Origin: JBFMCU01 sp964428225
GTDB lineage: Bacteria > Planctomycetota > UBA1135 > GCA-002686595
Assembly: GCA_964428225.1 (NCBI GenBank)
Contig: CAYRXS010000116.1
Coordinates: forward strand, 1 to 19,818
DNA length: 19,818 nt
Reading direction: 5' to 3'
Shown here: one piece after another, positions 17,014 through 19,818 of the stretch
Layout: every line of letters begins with the position of its first letter
How positions within the stretch are numbered: position 1 is the first letter of the stretch
The notes under the pieces: model-generated
The model's database searches: none
Told to the model about the DNA's origin: nothing
The model's input: the letters and a program-made list of their open reading frames with translations, nothing else
Position numbers and translations under genes: made by a program

Positions 17014-19561
17014 GGATCTTCCCTCCCTTCTCGATGGCTTCGCGGTTGCGTTCCTCGATCTCGCGGCGCGCGGCGTAGGCGCGTTCGCGGCGCCGATCTT
17101 CCTCGCAGGGCACGAATCCCGGCATGTCGGCGCGGGGGACGTCGCGCAGGGTCGCGGCCCCGGCCCGGATGATGGCAAGGGCTTCGGCGTGGCCCTCCGG
17201 GTTCGCGTCGCGGAGCGAGTCGAGGCACGGGCTGAGCTCCGGCCGATCGAAGCTGACCTGCGGCCCCTGATTCGAGTTGTGCGCCGCGATCTTCGTGAAC
17301 GGCACGCCGGTGAGCTCGACGAGGCGGTTCGTCTGCTCGTTCGTGAGCGGCGAGCGCCCCGCGAGGTTCTGGGGAAAGGCGCAGTCGTAGCGGGGGTAGA
17401 ACGGCGAGTTGAGGTCCACCCAGGTGACGATGCGATCGAATTCCTCGCGGGAGAGCTCGACGTCCTCGTGCCCTTCGCGCAGGGTCGTGACGAGCCGGCT
17501 CGCGTGGGATCCCCACGCGCGCGGCGCCTGGGTCGCGTGGGGTCCGGCGCCGATGGCCGCCACTTGCTTCTTACGCCACAGCTCGTTGTAGGAGGTGTTG
17601 AAGGTCGTGGTGCGGTCGGGGGCGAGGTTGAGCGCGACCCCTGCGTCCTGGCCGTAGTCGTGGCAGCCGACGCAGTGTCGGTCGAGGACGGGTTGCACCT
17701 CGGCGGCGTAGTTGAAGAGGCGGGCCGGCCCGTACCAGCCCTCGAGCTCGCTCGGCGCGCGCCGGACGGCGAGGGGCGCCGTGGACAGGCGGGTGGGAGG
17801 CGCGCTGTGTCGATCCTCGTGGCAGCCGACGCAGCCCGCGGTCTCTCCCCCCTGCACCATGGTCCCGCTGCGCATGCTCTGCACCATCATCCCTTCCTCG
17901 TCGAGGAGCTGGAAGTAGACGTAGGTGTCGGCGGGTGTCTCGAAGTACGCGGATCCGTCCTCCTCCACGGGGACGGTGCCGAGGATTCGCTTGTTGTTGA
18001 AGTCGTGCCAGTTCATGGCCGGCTTCTGGACGCCCTGTCCGCCCCAGGCGGGGTTGGTGAAGTAGCGCTTCTCGGGCGACTCGATGACGCGCAGCCACTT
18101 CACCGAGCCGCGCTCGACGCCCTGCATGTGGGTGCCCTCGTAGACGTCGGCGACGAGGAAGCGTCCGGAGGCCTGCGCCAGGTCGCGTCGCGGGGGGACG
18201 GGCAGGGGTCGCGGCCGGGGCGCGACGGGCATGGGGTCGTAGCAGCCCGGCTCCTCGGCGTGCAGCAGGAGCTCGTTGCCGAAGACGTCGAGCAGGAAGA
18301 TGCCCATCTGCTCGCCCTCGCCCGTCATGCGCGAGGCGAGGAAGTACGTGTCGTCGAGGGGCCAGGGATCCTCGTACTTCGGGCGCACGGAGACGAAGGC
18401 GTCCCAGTTCCCCTTCCCCACGCGCTCGATCGCGTCCGCGGGCCAGGTGCGGATCACGGCGTCGCGTCCGTCGAGGGCGAGTCGTCGATCGAGGATGGCC
18501 ACGGCGCCCCAGGGCCGGTCGTGGCACGATCCGAAGATGCAGAGGACGCGTTGCGTGCCGGGGATGGGCCGGGCGTCGATCACGCCCCCCGGCGAGTTCG
18601 TGTTGTTGCCCCAGTAGACGCAGTGGTTCGTGCCGTCGGGGTTGACGGTCCACAGTCCCTGGGCGTCGCCGAAGTTGCGGTCGATGTATTCCCACCGGTC
18701 GTAGAGGATCTTTCCATCGGGCAGGAGAGCGGCGTGTCCCTCGAACAGGGTGCTCTTTCCGATCTGGTGGATGTTAGCTCCGTCGCCGTCCATGCGGAAC
18801 AGGTTCGCCATGATGTGCTGGTTGCACATGCAGAACTTCGGTTCGCGCGTGGAGGAGAAGACGATGGAGTCGTCCGGCAGGTATGTCGGATCGACGTCGG
18901 CCACCGGGGACGCGAAGGTGAGCTGCTTCAGCCCGCTGCCGTCGATGCCGATCTCGTAGAGGTGGTAGTCGTCCTCGGTGTCGTGTCGCATCGAGAAGAC
19001 GATCTTCTGTCCGTCGAAGTGCAGCTCGGGATCCCGGATGACGCCCTTCTCGCTCTCGAGCAGGGTGGTGACGGCGCCGCCCTGGCCGAGGTCGATGCAC
19101 TTCAGCGCGCTGCCTCCGTCGAACTTGAAGGTGTTGACCTCTCCGACCTGGAAGAGCGTGGCGGTGTTGTGGTGATCCGGCTTGTACTGTCTTCGGGTGA
19201 CGAAGAGGATCGGGTGTTCGGCGACGAGGGGGTTGGCGGTGAGGGCTTCGCGGCGCAGTCGTTCGAAGTCCTCGATGACCGTCGCTGCCGTCTCGGGGTC
19301 GGGCTCACCGTCGAGCGCGGCGATCCGCGCATCGATCGTCCGAACTCGCTCGAGGAGCTCGTCTCCTCGCGGATACCGGTCGGGGAACCGCGTGTCGAGG
19401 TCGTCGATGGCGAGGTGGAGGCTGGCGGTGTCGACGCGGGCCAGCCGTGCCGCGATCTCTTCCGCCGTGTCTTCTCCGCCCGGTCTCTTCTGAGCGATCC
19501 CTCTCCCGCCCAGGAGCAGAGCGAGGGCGCTCACCCCGATGATCGTCTTCGTTCTCGTCAT
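16994..19561 (-). CDS. Hydrazine-synthase-alpha-like secreted di-haem protein (PD40-type propeller)
   Basis: The 855-residue protein has a Sec signal (MTRTKTIIGVSALALLLGG). Residues ~110-440 form a propeller-like region with PD40-type strands (FDGQKIVFSMR, PDDSIVFSSTRE) and the phrases KPDHHNTATLF and FCMCNQHIMANLFRM, characteristic of planctomycete proteins with the hydrazine synthase alpha middle domain. Two c-haem motifs are present: Cys577-Val-Gly-Cys580-His581 and Cys630-Val-Gly-Cys633-His634. A 'CAxP' family resemblance ends in WVDLNSPFYPRYD, as in other planctomycete cytochromes. The real anammox enzyme needs beta and gamma partners, which are not in this window, so hydrazine synthesis is not implied. 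GAGGAA lies six bases before the ATG at 19561; in-frame ATGs at 19591 and 19612 would only lengthen the basic N-region. It is the first gene of the three-gene minus-strand operon. Confidence 0.85.
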   Translation of the reverse strand: MTRTKTIIGVSALALLLGGRGIAQKRPGGEDTAEEIAARLARVDTASLHLAIDDLDTRFPDRYPRGDELLERVRTIDARIAALDGEPDPETAATVIEDFERLRREALTANPLVAEHPILFVTRRQYKPDHHNTATLFQVGEVNTFKFDGGSALKCIDLGQGGAVTTLLESEKGVIRDPELHFDGQKIVFSMRHDTEDDYHLYEIGIDGSGLKQLTFASPVADVDPTYLPDDSIVFSSTREPKFCMCNQHIMANLFRMDGDGANIHQIGKSTLFEGHAALLPDGKILYDRWEYIDRNFGDAQGLWTVNPDGTNHCVYWGNNTNSPGGVIDARPIPGTQRVLCIFGSCHDRPWGAVAILDRRLALDGRDAVIRTWPADAIERVGKGNWDAFVSVRPKYEDPWPLDDTYFLASRMTGEGEQMGIFLLDVFGNELLLHAEEPGCYDPMPVAPRPRPLPVPPRRDLAQASGRFLVADVYEGTHMQGVERGSVKWLRVIESPEKRYFTNPAWGGQGVQKPAMNWHDFNNKRILGTVPVEEDGSAYFETPADTYVYFQLLDEEGMMVQSMRSGTMVQGGETAGCVGCHEDRHSAPPTRLSTAPLAVRRAPSELEGWYGPARLFNYAAEVQPVLDRHCVGCHDYGQDAGVALNLAPDRTTTFNTSYNELWRKKQVAAIGAGPHATQAPRAWGSHASRLVTTLREGHEDVELSREEFDRIVTWVDLNSPFYPRYDCAFPQNLAGRSPLTNEQTNRLVELTGVPFTKIAAHNSNQGPQVSFDRPELSPCLDSLRDANPEGHAEALAIIRAGAATLRDVPRADMPGFVPCEEDRRRERAYAARREIEERNREAIEKGGKIHDGTPE
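17022..17026 (-). promoter_or_regulatory. Shine-Dalgarno of the propeller/di-haem gene
   Basis: GGAGG on the minus strand, eight bases before the ATG at 17013. It lies inside the coding end of the preceding HZS-alpha-like gene, consistent with coupled translation. Confidence 0.7.
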
Positions 19562-19765
19562 CCAGTGTTCCTCGTGTTCCCGCCGGTCCATCCTCCGTGG
19601 CCGTCCCGCCATGGTATCCCCCCTCCCCGACCCCGCCACGCCGCGCCTCCCCGATGCTCCCTCGGAACGCCCCAGCTCCCTCTCCGCGCCTCGCGCGCAG
19701 GAATCCCCCCCAGCCTCTAGAACCATCCCCCCGACGCAGTACCTTCACGCCCCCCCCTCTCACCC
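19562..19765. other. Leader region between the haem operon and tRNA-Gly
   Basis: This 204-base gap must hold the promoter of the minus-strand haem operon and that of the plus-strand tRNA. GAGGAA at 19568-19573 (minus strand) is the ribosome-binding site for the ATG at 19561. The rest is C-rich on the plus strand. I see no convincing -35/-10 pair or operator on either strand. Confidence 0.5.
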
Positions 19766-19818
19766 GCGGGCGTAACTCAGTTGGTAGAGTGTCAGCTTCC
19801 CAAGCTGAATGTCGGGGG
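19766..19818 (+). tRNA. tRNA-Gly (anticodon CCC), 3' end outside window
   Basis: The cloverleaf is readable from its 5' end. The acceptor strand GCGGGCG is at 19766-19772, and the D-arm ACTC/GAGT encloses AGTTGGTA. The anticodon stem is TCAGC (19792-19796) with GCTGA (19804-19808) around the loop TTCCCAA, giving anticodon CCC at 19799-19801. The T-stem starts at 19814 and the window ends inside it. Anticodon CCC reads the glycine codon GGG. Confidence 0.93.

Noticed and set aside
16994..19561. Reading the HZS-alpha-like gene as evidence of anammox metabolism
   Set aside because: No beta or gamma hydrazine synthase subunit, hydrazine dehydrogenase or nitrite reductase gene is in the window. 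Alpha-like proteins are, to my knowledge, widespread in non-anammox planctomycetes.
17012..19720. A 902-residue plus-strand open frame covering the whole HZS-alpha-like gene
   Set aside because: Also a GC-driven shadow. Its sequence is Val/Asp/Glu/Arg-rich without domain features, while the opposite strand has haem motifs and a signal peptide.

Overview
The window is a very GC-rich, tightly packed piece of bacterial chromosome. It holds ten protein genes (the first cut by the window start) and a tRNA gene cut by the window end. No mobile element, CRISPR array, integrase or rRNA is visible. The gene families point to Planctomycetota: a hydrazine-synthase-alpha-like protein, a YVTN-propeller/di-haem cytochrome, a DUF4838 protein with malectin, and a reprolysin-like lipoprotein with LamG repeats. 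This is a family-based inference with no rRNA to confirm it. The hydrazine-synthase-like gene alone does not imply anammox metabolism.

Layout: (1) positions 2-1801, typA/bipA GTPase, missing only its first codons. (2) 1921-4908, a 995-residue zinc-metalloprotease lipoprotein with a cadherin-like domain and two LamG domains. (3) On the minus strand, 8042 to 4905, an ADP-forming acyl-CoA synthetase followed by an aldo/keto reductase with a combined Tat and lipoprotein signal. (4) On the plus strand, 8303-12145, a lipoprotein S41 peptidase, a secreted LolA-like protein and a second, paralogous S41 lipoprotein. (5) On the minus strand, 19561 to 12146, three closely packed genes: HZS-alpha-like di-haem protein, beta-propeller/di-haem lipoprotein, and DUF4838/malectin lipoprotein. 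(6) 19766-19818, the 5' part of tRNA-Gly(CCC).

Eight of the nine complete proteins carry export signals, and six of these have a possible lipobox. Apart from typA and the acyl-CoA synthetase, the window therefore encodes a cell-envelope programme of proteolysis, glycan recognition and multihaem redox chemistry. The three-gene minus-strand block is the most interesting candidate system. Two neighbouring genes supply four CxxCH motifs, and the third adds a carbohydrate-type catalytic fold with an embedded malectin domain.

The two convergent junctions have no intergenic DNA. One pair shares a CTAG at its stops (4905-4908). The other pair's stop codons abut (12143-12148). The only sizeable non-coding stretches are the divergent region 8043-8302 and the leader 19562-19765, so no gene-free stretch exceeds 300 bases.
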